Shown here piece after piece: positions 1 to 7,296 of a stretch of 13,651 bases of DNA. A program made the translations under genes and the position numbers. The notes under the pieces are model-generated. The model saw nothing but the letters and a program-made list of their open reading frames with translations, ran no database searches and was not told where the DNA came from. Source of the DNA: Campylobacteraceae bacterium (GTDB taxonomy: Bacteria > Campylobacterota > Campylobacteria > Campylobacterales > JALSKU01); contig WFMT01000071.1 in NCBI GenBank assembly GCA_015488975.1, forward strand, positions 1 to 13,651. The letters are read 5' to 3'. The first letter of the stretch is position 1. Each line of letters starts with the position of its first letter.

Positions 1-591
1 GTACCTTTGATAGGAATGTTTGTTCATGTACTTTATGACTGGGGCAAAGAAAAAGGTATGGCAATGAACGAGGGAAAAGATACAACTTCCAATAATACTC
101 CTGCACTAATGTGGCTTGTTTCAAATGGTTTTGGTAACTTTTTGGGAGCTGGTGTCTGGGGATTTTTCCACACACTTCCGCAAGTAAATATCTATACTCA
201 CGGAACTCAATTCACAGCTGCGCACGGTCATCTTGCTTTCTTTGGAGCTTATGCAACTATATTAATCGCAATGTTTTATATAGGAGTTCAAGGTAAGCAT
301 GGTATCAAAAAACTCAGATCCACATTTGCATCAAATATGGCAATATTTCTTTTAACATTTGGAATGCTTGGAATGACTGTAGCATTAACTATCGCCGGAT
401 ATGAGCAAGTGCTTATCGCAAGAGCCCAACTCGGTGCTACCTGGAATGCATTCTTTTTAGCTCAAAATCAGCAATGGTTTGCACAAGCTATGGATTGGAG
501 ATTTTTTATGGGTATTGTAATGACAGTCGGATTTGTTTATCTTGTTAAGGATTTATTGACAATTGCCAAAAATCCTAAAAATGTTTACTAA
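1..591 (+). CDS. norB: Nitric oxide reductase large subunit NorB, C-terminal part (5' end outside window)
   Basis: This is the last 196 residues of the cytochrome-b subunit of nitric oxide reductase, an inner-membrane enzyme that reduces two NO to N2O. The reading frame is open from base 1, so the gene begins upstream of the window. The fragment holds the family signature THGTQFTAAHGHLAF; its two histidines (fragment residues 75 and 77) match the residues that ligate heme b3 and heme b in cNOR. The preceding GAGVWGFFHTLPQVN segment is also typical of NorB. Several hydrophobic helices follow and the protein ends in a short polar tail. The FeB histidines lie upstream and cannot be checked. The absence of a fused N-terminal domain cannot be seen here, so quinol-type NOR is not strictly excluded. 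An AAGGAG ribosome site directly after the stop leads into the next small gene, which suggests one transcript. Confidence 0.95.
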   Translation, partial: VPLIGMFVHVLYDWGKEKGMAMNEGKDTTSNNTPALMWLVSNGFGNFLGAGVWGFFHTLPQVNIYTHGTQFTAAHGHLAFFGAYATILIAMFYIGVQGKHGIKKLRSTFASNMAIFLLTFGMLGMTVALTIAGYEQVLIARAQLGATWNAFFLAQNQQWFAQAMDWRFFMGIVMTVGFVYLVKDLLTIAKNPKNVY

Positions 592-602
592 AAGGAGACT
601 AT

Positions 603-770
603 ATGTATCACGCAATGTTTGAACCGTTTACAGATGTAGATTGGAGTTTTTTTGGTTGGCTAAATGAAGGTCCTTTGACTTTAAGCCTTTTTTTACATAC
701 TATTATCGTTCTTCCAATGTTTTGGATTTATTTCCAAGAAAAAAAGAGATTGGAAAACGAAAATCAGTAA
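603..770 (+). CDS. Small single-helix membrane protein following norB (55 aa)
   Basis: I do not recognise a named family. The frame starts at an ATG six bases after a clear AAGGAG and ends at TAA, giving 55 residues. An aromatic, acidic N-terminus (FTDVDWSFFGWLNEG) is followed by one hydrophobic helix at about residues 25-45 (LTLSLFLHTIIVLPMFWIYF) and a charged tail rich in K, R and E. By the positive-inside rule the N-terminus should face the periplasm. It begins 12 bases after norB stops and ends 39 bases before nirS, so it is almost certainly cotranscribed with norB. The architecture resembles small helper subunits of heme-copper oxidases such as CcoQ. A role as an accessory subunit or assembly factor of NOR is an inference from position and shape only. 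Confidence 0.8.
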   Translation: MYHAMFEPFTDVDWSFFGWLNEGPLTLSLFLHTIIVLPMFWIYFQEKKRLENENQ

Positions 771-809
771 ATAATATTGGGTAGGGAATATAAAATTTAA
801 GGAGGAAAC

Positions 810-2519
810 ATGAAGTTAGTAAAGACGATTAGCATTGCTATAAGTTCGGTAGCAATAGTTGGGTTTATACAAGCCAATGCATCGGGCATGAATTATGCTA
901 AAGTATATAAACAGCAGTGTCAAGGTTGCCACGGTGCAATGCATCAAGGAGGAGTTGGAGCAAATCTTAAACCAAAGGCATTAAAAAGAGCAAATGCTCA
1001 AATGTTAGCTGAGACAATACTCTATGGTAGAGCTGGAACTGCGATGCCGGCGTGGAAAAGTATATTTACAAAAAATGATGCTGCAGGTATGGTTAGTTGG
1101 CTTGTAGATTGGAAAAATACAGTTAAGCTTAAACTGTCTCTTAAAGATGTCAAAAAAACTTGGAAGAAATTGGCCAATAGGGTAGAATTATATAAAAAAT
1201 ATCCAAAACCAGTTGATGTAAAAAGTGTAAAAGATATCACAATAGCAGTAGAAAGAGATGCATCCTTAATAGATTTTATTGATGGAACAACTGGAAAAAT
1301 TTTAAGTAGGCATAAAGCAGGATATGCTATCCATATTGCTGAAACAAATAAAAGAATTCCAAGATATGCTTATTGTATAAGTAGATCAGGAATACTCACA
1401 ATGTTTGATTTAAATGCTCCGGGTCAGCCGGCACTTGCTAGTGTTCATGTTGGAGAAAGTAGTCGTGGTATAGCAGCTAGCCCTGATGGAAGATATGTAA
1501 TGGTAGGGAATTATAACCCAGGTGGTGCAATTTTACTTGATGCTATGACACTAGAGCCTTTAAAAGTGTATCCTACTTCAAGTGTAATAAATACTCAAGG
1601 GAATATTGGGCCAAGTAGAGTTGCTTATATAGCTCAGACACCATATAGACCATATTTTACTTTTGCATTAAAAGATGGTGGACATGTTTATGTTGTTGAT
1701 TATTCAAAACCTGGTTTTCCAATCATAGCTGATATTCCCAATATAGGTAAAATACTACATGATGCTTTTGAAAACGAAGGAGTTGATGAAGGTAGATTTG
1801 TTTATGTTGCATCTCAAGGAAGTAACTTAATGGGCGTAATAGATCTTAAAACATTAAAACTCGCTGCTAAGATTTATACAGGTCCTGGCACCAAACCACA
1901 CCCTGGTCCTGGAGCTTCTTGGTACAATAAAAAATATGGTCAGCTTGAAGCTACAAACAGTATGAATACAGGTGATGTTGTAATATGGAATAAAGATAAT
2001 GAAGTTGTAAAAAATGTTATAACAGCAGGAGGCGGTTTATTTGTAAATACAGGCGAAAATACTCCATACATTTGGTCTGATTGTGTCCTTGGCGGCCCGC
2101 ATAATTACAATAAATTGTATCTTATAAATAAACAGACTTTAAAAGTTGATAGAATTATTGAAGTTGGAAAGAAAAAAGGACATCTTATAGATGCACATAC
2201 AGGAAAGGTTCTTCAAACCTGGGATGCAACTCAGTATAAAACTGTCAAGCATAAGGAGATTAAGTCTAAAATTTCTAATGAATATATAGTACCTTATACT
2301 GCCAAGCATGGTGTAAGAGTTGCTAAACCTGTGCAACCGAGACTTCTTCATGCGGAACCTGCAAACTTTGGTAAATGGATGACGATAAGTGAATGGACAA
2401 CAGGTCGTATAGGTATATATAATGCAAAAACTGGTAAATTTATAAAGTATATTTACAATCTTACAACACCAACTTTTACATATTCAATCTCTCATAGAGA
2501 AAAAGTTCCTGGTGCTTAG
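810..2519 (+). CDS. nirS: Cytochrome cd1 nitrite reductase NirS
   Basis: This periplasmic enzyme reduces nitrite to nitric oxide. The 569 residues match the usual NirS length. A signal peptide (about 1-24, cleavage near ANA) is followed by a cytochrome c domain with CQGCH at 37-41 and a probable heme c methionine in TAMPAW (M79). The rest is the eight-bladed heme d1 propeller. H175 in GYAIHIA matches the proximal d1 ligand, and H317 (ILHDAF) and H364 (KPHPGPG) match the two active-site histidines. The retained pair argues against NirN or NirF. The propeller closes with PRLLHAEP and LTTPTFTYSI, as in other NirS. The sequence is divergent: the loop between the catalytic histidines appears a few residues longer than in Pseudomonas NirS. 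A strong AAGGAGG lies just before the ATG. No convincing promoter fits the 39-base gap, so transcription probably comes from the nor side. A perfect hairpin follows the stop. Confidence 0.96.
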   Translation: MKLVKTISIAISSVAIVGFIQANASGMNYAKVYKQQCQGCHGAMHQGGVGANLKPKALKRANAQMLAETILYGRAGTAMPAWKSIFTKNDAAGMVSWLVDWKNTVKLKLSLKDVKKTWKKLANRVELYKKYPKPVDVKSVKDITIAVERDASLIDFIDGTTGKILSRHKAGYAIHIAETNKRIPRYAYCISRSGILTMFDLNAPGQPALASVHVGESSRGIAASPDGRYVMVGNYNPGGAILLDAMTLEPLKVYPTSSVINTQGNIGPSRVAYIAQTPYRPYFTFALKDGGHVYVVDYSKPGFPIIADIPNIGKILHDAFENEGVDEGRFVYVASQGSNLMGVIDLKTLKLAAKIYTGPGTKPHPGPGASWYNKKYGQLEATNSMNTGDVVIWNKDNEVVKNVITAGGGLFVNTGENTPYIWSDCVLGGPHNYNKLYLINKQTLKVDRIIEVGKKKGHLIDAHTGKVLQTWDATQYKTVKHKEIKSKISNEYIVPYTAKHGVRVAKPVQPRLLHAEPANFGKWMTISEWTTGRIGIYNAKTGKFIKYIYNLTTPTFTYSISHREKVPGA

Positions 2520-2522
2520 GAT

Positions 2523-2552
2523 ATATTACCTGCCATTTTTGGCAGGTAATAT
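2523..2552 (+). terminator. Perfect 12-bp stem-loop just after nirS
   Basis: An uninterrupted 12-bp inverted repeat (arms 2523-2534 and 2541-2552, ATATTACCTGCC and its complement) encloses a six-base loop ATTTTT. It starts four bases after the nirS stop. The right arm is followed by CTTATCTTATT, which is only moderately T-rich, so full termination is uncertain. It could equally be a partial terminator or a 3' end stabiliser that lowers the amount of the downstream maturation genes relative to nirS. The next start codon is only 20 bases further on. Confidence 0.75.
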
Positions 2553-2572
2553 CTTATCTTATTGGTAAGTAG

Positions 2573-3670
2573 ATGAGAATAATTTTTTTTGTTTCTCTAA
2601 TATTTTCATTGGGATATTCAGTATATCTTTCAAATAAATCTTGTAAAGAGTGTCATAAAAAAATTTATAAAGAGTACCAATACTCTTACCACTCAAAGGG
2701 TTATTTCAATGATATACTACACCGAAAAATTGCAGATAAAATAAGTACAAAAAAATATGACTGTGCTATTTGCCATATGCCAGCGGCAAATAATATAAAA
2801 GATATTATAGATGGAGTAGATAGACCAAATAGCGCAAATGTAACTAATAGTGATGCTGTGTCTTGTTTTTTTTGTCATGAAATAGCTTATGTTAAAAAAT
2901 CACATAAATTTAATATAAATATTTTAACCAAACAAGCCAGCGGTTACAAACCAAGCCTATATGGTAATTTGAAAAACCCCGCCAATAATGCGAAACACTT
3001 CTCTTTAAATAATCCTTTGTATGAAAATAATGTTTGCAAAGGATGCCATTCACATAAGAGAAATGAAAACAACTTACTTATTTTTAGGGCTATGAAAGCT
3101 AATCAAACTTCAAAAGAGTGCATAAAATGTCATATGCCTTATATTCAAGGTGGCAATGAGGATATAAATGAAAAGGCAAGAAAAGTACATAGAAGTCACT
3201 ATTTTAATGGTATTTACAGTGATGACATGAGAAAGAAAAGTGTTAATTTAAAACTTACTTTTAAGAAAAAGTATCATATAATTATAACTTTAAAAAATAA
3301 AATGGGTCATCCTCTTATAATACAATCAGCAAGAGAAATGTTTTTGAGAGTATTAATAAAAAGGGGAGATAAAATTGTTTGGAGTAATAAAAAAGATAAA
3401 AATTCATATTTTAAATATGATTATCTAAAAGGAAAAAATGATATCGTTATCCCTTATACCGCAACTTCATATAAGTGGTATAATAATTTAGGAGCAAGAA
3501 AAAGCAAAGTTTATAATTATTATATAAAAGATTTGAAAAAGGGTGATAAGGTAGATATATCTTTTTATATTATTATTGCCAGAAAAAAGTGTTTAGATGA
3601 TATAGGATTAGCTAATAATGGTTTAGACAGACCACTTTTGGCTAAAAAAATAGTAAAAATTGTACAGTAA
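2573..3670 (+). CDS. Pentaheme periplasmic cytochrome c, cytochrome c554-like
   Basis: This is a secreted multiheme cytochrome. A short hydrophobic signal peptide (about 1-20) precedes five CxxCH heme sites at residues 24-28, 64-68, 98-102, 155-159 and 183-187. Two of them read CHMP, and the H...Y spacing pattern resembles the cytochrome c554 superfamily. Residues from about 222 onward have no heme sites and look beta-rich. The segment GHPLIIQSAREMFLRV followed by KIVW is like the C-terminal domain found in many such multiheme cytochromes. The start ATG has only a weak GGTAAG upstream, just after the post-nirS hairpin. The next cytochrome gene begins ten bases after its stop. Position between nirS and nirF suggests electron delivery to NirS or a redox step in heme d1 maturation; both are inferences. 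Standard nir clusters lack this protein. Confidence 0.85.
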   Translation: MRIIFFVSLIFSLGYSVYLSNKSCKECHKKIYKEYQYSYHSKGYFNDILHRKIADKISTKKYDCAICHMPAANNIKDIIDGVDRPNSANVTNSDAVSCFFCHEIAYVKKSHKFNINILTKQASGYKPSLYGNLKNPANNAKHFSLNNPLYENNVCKGCHSHKRNENNLLIFRAMKANQTSKECIKCHMPYIQGGNEDINEKARKVHRSHYFNGIYSDDMRKKSVNLKLTFKKKYHIIITLKNKMGHPLIIQSAREMFLRVLIKRGDKIVWSNKKDKNSYFKYDYLKGKNDIVIPYTATSYKWYNNLGARKSKVYNYYIKDLKKGDKVDISFYIIIARKKCLDDIGLANNGLDRPLLAKKIVKIVQ

Positions 3671-3680
3671 AGGCATAACA

Positions 3681-3992
3681 ATGAGAAAAACAATAATATT
3701 TTTAATATTTTTTTCAGCGTACTTGGTGGCAAGTGACAATATGGCTATAAAAGTTTTTCAAGGGTACTGCTGGGGATGTCATCATCAAACAGCACAAGCC
3801 TTTGGACCTTCTTTTAGAAGCATTGCAAACAAAAGAACAAAAGGTGAGATAATCGCTCAGATAAGAGACCCTAAAGATACTTACAAAATGTTGGGGTATA
3901 AGATAAATTCAATGCCTGCATTCAATGATTTAAACAATACACAATTAAATGCAATCGTTACATATATATTAAGTTTTAAGGATAAAAAATGA
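3681..3992 (+). CDS. Small monoheme cytochrome c (NirC/c55x-like)
   Basis: This is a 103-residue secreted class I cytochrome c. The signal peptide spans about residues 1-18 (ends LVAS). The heme site is CWGCH at 30-34, and M78 in NSMPAF is the probable sixth ligand. I chose the ATG at 3681 because AAAGG lies eight bases upstream and the signal peptide then begins properly; an in-frame TTG at 3660 would add seven residues and overlap the previous stop. The last four bases overlap the nirF start (ATGA), so the two are translationally coupled. NirC in other nir clusters is a small periplasmic cytochrome next to nirF, proposed to serve in d1 assembly or as a NirS electron donor. The equivalence here rests on position and size, not on a diagnostic motif. 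Confidence 0.85.
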   Translation: MRKTIIFLIFFSAYLVASDNMAIKVFQGYCWGCHHQTAQAFGPSFRSIANKRTKGEIIAQIRDPKDTYKMLGYKINSMPAFNDLNNTQLNAIVTYILSFKDKK

Positions 3993-5074
3993 AAAAGACA
4001 ATAATAGTTTTATTGATTTTAATAGTTTCAGTTTTAAATGCAAGAGATAAAATATTTGTCGTAGAGAGAGAAAACTCAACTCTTGCTGTAATCGATCATC
4101 ATCTTTTAGTAGATGAGATAAAACATATGCATAATTTTAACCATGCCGTTGTTAAATTTAAAGGAAAAGATGGTTATGTTATAACAAGAGATGGATATAT
4201 AATCAAATTTAATCCCATTAAAGATGTGATAGAAAAAGAGTACAGAACTAGTCCGAGTGCGATTGGATTTATAATAGGCAGGAACTTTGTTGCTGTTGCA
4301 AATTACGGTAGCAAAACAGTGGAAGTGGTAAGTAGAAATTTAGTACCGATTCAAAGTATAAAAACAAACAGTAGAAATGTAGGTATCAAATTATATAAAA
4401 ATTATCTTATTTTTGAATGTATGGATACGGATGAAATATGGGTTATGAAAAATATACAACCAAAAGCTAAAAAACCTCATTTTGTAATCTATAAAAAATT
4501 TAAAAATGTAGGAAAAGTCCCTTTTGATGCTCTAATAGATAAAAACCTTTATGTGTCAGGATTTTTTAATTCACCTTTTATAGGTGTATTAAACTTAAAT
4601 ACTATGAAATACGAAACTATACCATTAAATTTGGGAAAAAGAGATAGAGTGCTGAAAGTACCTCATTTTGGGTTTTGGAGTGTTTCAAAAGGATACTTTT
4701 TTATTCCTGCTGTTGGGGCTAGAAAAGTTTTTGTATTTACTCATAAGTTTAAGCTTGTAAAAGCTATAAATGTTATAGGCAATCCGGTTTTTACCTCTTT
4801 AAGTCCAAATAAAAAGTATCTCGCAGTTACTTTTAGCGGTAAAGATTTTCCAAGAGTCCAGATAATTGATACAAAAACTTTAAAAATTATAAAAAATTTT
4901 AAATTTAAAGGTATGGTTTTGCATGTAAGATGGTCAACTAATGGTAAATATTTATATGTTTCAGTTAATGGTGCTAATGAAGTACTGGGTATAAACACAC
5001 ATGGTTGGTGGAAAAACTTCTCATGGCCTGTACCTAGATCATCAGGAATTTTTATATATAAAACTGGAAATTGA
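3989..5074 (+). CDS. nirF: Heme d1 biosynthesis protein NirF
   Basis: NirF is a periplasmic propeller protein related to the d1 domain of NirS. It acts late in heme d1 formation on the product of NirJ. The 361 residues start with a hydrophobic signal sequence (about 1-18) and carry no CxxCH, as expected. The N-terminal motif HNFNHAVVKF, followed by GYVITRDGYIIKF, matches the conserved NirF region in which a histidine (here probably H52) is essential. Repeated strand pairs such as IDHHLLVDE, PSAIGFI, YLAVTFSGKDFPRVQIIDTKTL and YLYVSVNGANEV fit propeller blades. No lipobox cysteine is visible at the signal cleavage point, unlike some NirF lipoproteins. The gene overlaps the preceding cytochrome by four bases, and nirJ starts three bases after its stop. 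NirN is a weaker alternative, because the cytochrome c domain is absent. Confidence 0.88.
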   Translation: MKKTIIVLLILIVSVLNARDKIFVVERENSTLAVIDHHLLVDEIKHMHNFNHAVVKFKGKDGYVITRDGYIIKFNPIKDVIEKEYRTSPSAIGFIIGRNFVAVANYGSKTVEVVSRNLVPIQSIKTNSRNVGIKLYKNYLIFECMDTDEIWVMKNIQPKAKKPHFVIYKKFKNVGKVPFDALIDKNLYVSGFFNSPFIGVLNLNTMKYETIPLNLGKRDRVLKVPHFGFWSVSKGYFFIPAVGARKVFVFTHKFKLVKAINVIGNPVFTSLSPNKKYLAVTFSGKDFPRVQIIDTKTLKIIKNFKFKGMVLHVRWSTNGKYLYVSVNGANEVLGINTHGWWKNFSWPVPRSSGIFIYKTGN

Positions 5075-5076
5075 TT

Positions 5077-6201
5077 ATGTTAAGAATATCTAACCTTATT
5101 GATTCTGCTATTAATGATAAAAAAGAGAGAGTTCTTGATGGCAATATAATAATATGGAATTTTACAAATCGCTGTAATCTTTCATGCCATCATTGCTACT
5201 CTTATGCAGACCCAAGCTCAAAAGATTTTTTAACTACTGAATTTATTCTTGATTCTATTAAAGATTTAAAAAAAGCAAATGTAAAATTTGTTATTTTCAG
5301 TGGCGGTGAGCCACTTATAAGAAAAGATATCTTTGAAATTGCCGATGCTATGAGAGAAGAGGGGATAATTACATACCTTTCTACAAATGGTCTTTATGTA
5401 AATGAAAAAAATGTTAAAGATATTATAGATAAATTTAATTATATAGGAATAAGTATAGATGGAATTGAGAAAGTCCACGATAAGTTTAGAGGTTTAGAAG
5501 GAGCTTACAAAAAAAGTATAGCTGCTATAAAATTGATACAACAAAACGGAGGTAATGCAGGTATTAGGTTTACTATGACAAAAGAGACTGAAGATAGTTT
5601 TTATGATATATTTAAGCTTGCTGAAGATATTGGTGTTGACAAACTATATCTTTCTCACCTTGTTTATTCAGGAAGAGGACTCGAAAATTTAAAAATTGAC
5701 ATAAGTAAAGAAAAAAGATTGGAATTTGTTAATTTTATAATAGATAAAGCTATGCAGTATCAGCGCGATAATGTCAATATAGATATAGTCACAGGCAACA
5801 TGGAAATGGATGCGATAATATTGCTTGAGAAATTCTCAAAAATTTACCCTGAATTAGAAAATAAAATGCTCAAAAAACTCAGAGACTGGGGCGGTAACAG
5901 TGCCGGAAAAAGGCTGGGTAATATTGATTTTATTGGTCTTGTCAAACCAGATCCTTTTTTCCCTTTTACAATAGGAGATATGAATGAAGAGAGTTTTGAT
6001 AAGATTTGGCTCAATAAAGATAATGATATACTAAGAAGGCTTAGAAAAAATCCAAGAAGCATTAGTGGAAAATGTGCAAATTGTAATGTTATAGATATAT
6101 GTAATGGTGGTAGCAGAAGCAGAGCTTATGCACTACATAATGATTTGTGGGCAGAAGATCCCTCTTGTTATCTAAATGATTCCCAAAGAGGGGTTAAATA
6201 A
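5077..6201 (+). CDS. nirJ: Radical SAM heme d1 biosynthesis protein NirJ
   Basis: NirJ is a cytoplasmic radical SAM enzyme that replaces two propionate side chains of didecarboxysiroheme on the way to heme d1. The 374 residues contain the radical SAM cluster motif CNLSCHHC (C33, C37, C40) inside WNFTNRCNLSCHHCY, a pattern typical of NirJ and AhbC/D. The glycine-rich FSGGEPL follows. A C-terminal auxiliary cluster region has cysteines at 333, 336, 342 and 364. I prefer the ATG at 5077 (three bases after the nirF stop) over a TTG at 5071 that would overlap nirF. The stop overlaps the next start by one base (TAATG). AhbC and AhbD, which serve siroheme-dependent heme b synthesis, are close relatives; the nirS/nirF neighbourhood favours NirJ. 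Confidence 0.93.
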   Translation: MLRISNLIDSAINDKKERVLDGNIIIWNFTNRCNLSCHHCYSYADPSSKDFLTTEFILDSIKDLKKANVKFVIFSGGEPLIRKDIFEIADAMREEGIITYLSTNGLYVNEKNVKDIIDKFNYIGISIDGIEKVHDKFRGLEGAYKKSIAAIKLIQQNGGNAGIRFTMTKETEDSFYDIFKLAEDIGVDKLYLSHLVYSGRGLENLKIDISKEKRLEFVNFIIDKAMQYQRDNVNIDIVTGNMEMDAIILLEKFSKIYPELENKMLKKLRDWGGNSAGKRLGNIDFIGLVKPDPFFPFTIGDMNEESFDKIWLNKDNDILRRLRKNPRSISGKCANCNVIDICNGGSRSRAYALHNDLWAEDPSCYLNDSQRGVK

Positions 6202-6956
6202 TGGGTATAGCATATTTGACTGGATCGGGACCTGGTGATCTTGAACTTTTAACACTCAAGGCAAATAAAATAGTGCAAGAAGCTGATGTTATTATATATG
6301 ACAGACTTGCAAATCCTGATATATTAAAAAAAGCAAAAAGTGGATGTAAATTTATTTATGTTGGTAAAGAAGATGGAAAGCATATTATACCTCAAGAAGA
6401 AATTAATGAAATAATATATAAAAATACTATTGAAAATGATATTGTAGTAAGATTAAAAGGCGGAGATCCTTTTGTTTTTGGAAGAGGAGGCGAAGAGGGA
6501 AAATATTTACATGACAGGGGCATTGACTTTGAAGTGATACCTGGAGTTACTTCTGCAATAAGTGTACCTGCATACGCAGGTATACCAGTGACTCACAGAG
6601 GAGTGGCAGTTTCATTTAAAGTTATAACCGGACATGAAGCACCAGGAAAAGAGCATTCGCAAATTGATTGGGATTCGCTAAAAGGTGATGGCACAATTAT
6701 ATTCCTGATGGGTTTGCATAATTTGTCCAAAATAAGTAGAAAATTAATACAAATAGGAAAACCGAAAGATTTTCCTATTGCAGTTATAAGCAAAGGTACG
6801 ACCAAAGAGCAAAAAGTTGTAGTGTCTACATTGGAAAATATAGTCAAAGAATCAAAAGGTTTAAAAACACCTGCACTCATAATAGTAGGTAATGTTGTTA
6901 AATTGAGAAAAGATTTAGATTGGTTCAAATCCCAAAAAAAGAGTGAACAAAATTAA
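6201..6956 (+). CDS. nirE: Uroporphyrinogen-III C-methyltransferase (NirE/CobA)
   Basis: This cytoplasmic enzyme uses two S-adenosylmethionines to convert uroporphyrinogen III to precorrin-2, the entry step to siroheme and heme d1. The 251 residues are the normal size for a stand-alone enzyme. All family landmarks are present: GSGPGD at 8-13, VRLKGGDPFVFGRGGEE at 83-99, PGVTSA at 114-119, GIPVTHR at 127-133, VITGH at 141-145 and a later GTIIFLMG. It has no dehydrogenase domain, so it is not full CysG; that activity is encoded separately nearby on the opposite strand. The start overlaps the nirJ stop by one base, with GAGGGG upstream. Its last 32 bases overlap the end of the convergent gene. 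It could also supply siroheme or cobalamin; the name nirE rests on the operon. Confidence 0.94.
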   Translation: MGIAYLTGSGPGDLELLTLKANKIVQEADVIIYDRLANPDILKKAKSGCKFIYVGKEDGKHIIPQEEINEIIYKNTIENDIVVRLKGGDPFVFGRGGEEGKYLHDRGIDFEVIPGVTSAISVPAYAGIPVTHRGVAVSFKVITGHEAPGKEHSQIDWDSLKGDGTIIFLMGLHNLSKISRKLIQIGKPKDFPIAVISKGTTKEQKVVVSTLENIVKESKGLKTPALIIVGNVVKLRKDLDWFKSQKKSEQN

Positions 6957-7296
6957 TTTGTTTTCTATTTTTTAAATTCAATGTTTTAATGGTCTGATTT
7001 TTATCATTATTTATAGATAAAACAGACCCTGTCAACTTAAGATGTTTTCTACCCCACTGTCTTTCAAGCTGGTCAAGCCTTTTAAAAACTATCTCATTAC
7101 TTGGTTTTTCTCTAGTCTTGGTTTTCTCATGTATTATAGTCAGACCTCCTAATCTTTTCTCGAGCCTATAAGGAATATAAGCAGATAAAGCATCCATAAC
7201 TACTTTATTTTTTGTTTTTGGCATAGCATTTTTAAATGCTATGAAACTTAAAAATATAAATACAAATATTAAACCTATAAACATCTTTCTACTCAT
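6925..7296 (-). CDS. Unknown membrane-anchored protein coupled to precorrin-2 dehydrogenase
   Basis: I cannot assign a function. The 123-residue product has one N-terminal hydrophobic helix (about 5-21) after a basic start (MSRK), so the remainder is probably in the periplasm. The soluble part is basic, lacks cysteine and heme motifs, has a helical charged stretch around residues 66-86 (FKRLDQLERQWGRKHL), and ends in the hydrophobic tail NFVHSFFGI. The start codon overlaps the stop of the upstream precorrin-2 dehydrogenase gene by four bases (ATGA), so the two are translationally coupled. Its 3' end overlaps the convergent methyltransferase gene by 32 bases. The conserved-looking C-terminus and tight coupling suggest a real gene with a role related to siroheme/heme d1 or cytochrome maturation, but that is guilt by association. 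Confidence 0.75.
   Translation of the reverse strand: MSRKMFIGLIFVFIFLSFIAFKNAMPKTKNKVVMDALSAYIPYRLEKRLGGLTIIHEKTKTREKPSNEIVFKRLDQLERQWGRKHLKLTGSVLSINNDKNQTIKTLNLKNRKQINFVHSFFGI

Noticed and set aside
3660..3680. TTG start for the monoheme cytochrome, seven residues upstream
   Set aside because: It overlaps the previous gene and adds a polar leader before the signal peptide, whereas ATG 3681 has AAAGG at good spacing.
4741..4998. Minus-strand open frames inside nirS, nirF, nirJ and the methyltransferase gene
   Set aside because: They lack ribosome sites and recognisable motifs and lie antisense to well-supported genes; the low GC makes such frames common.
5077..6201. AhbC/AhbD (alternative heme b synthesis) instead of NirJ
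   Set aside because: The gene is coupled to nirF and nirE-like genes downstream of nirS; the alternative heme route is not known to me in this phylum.
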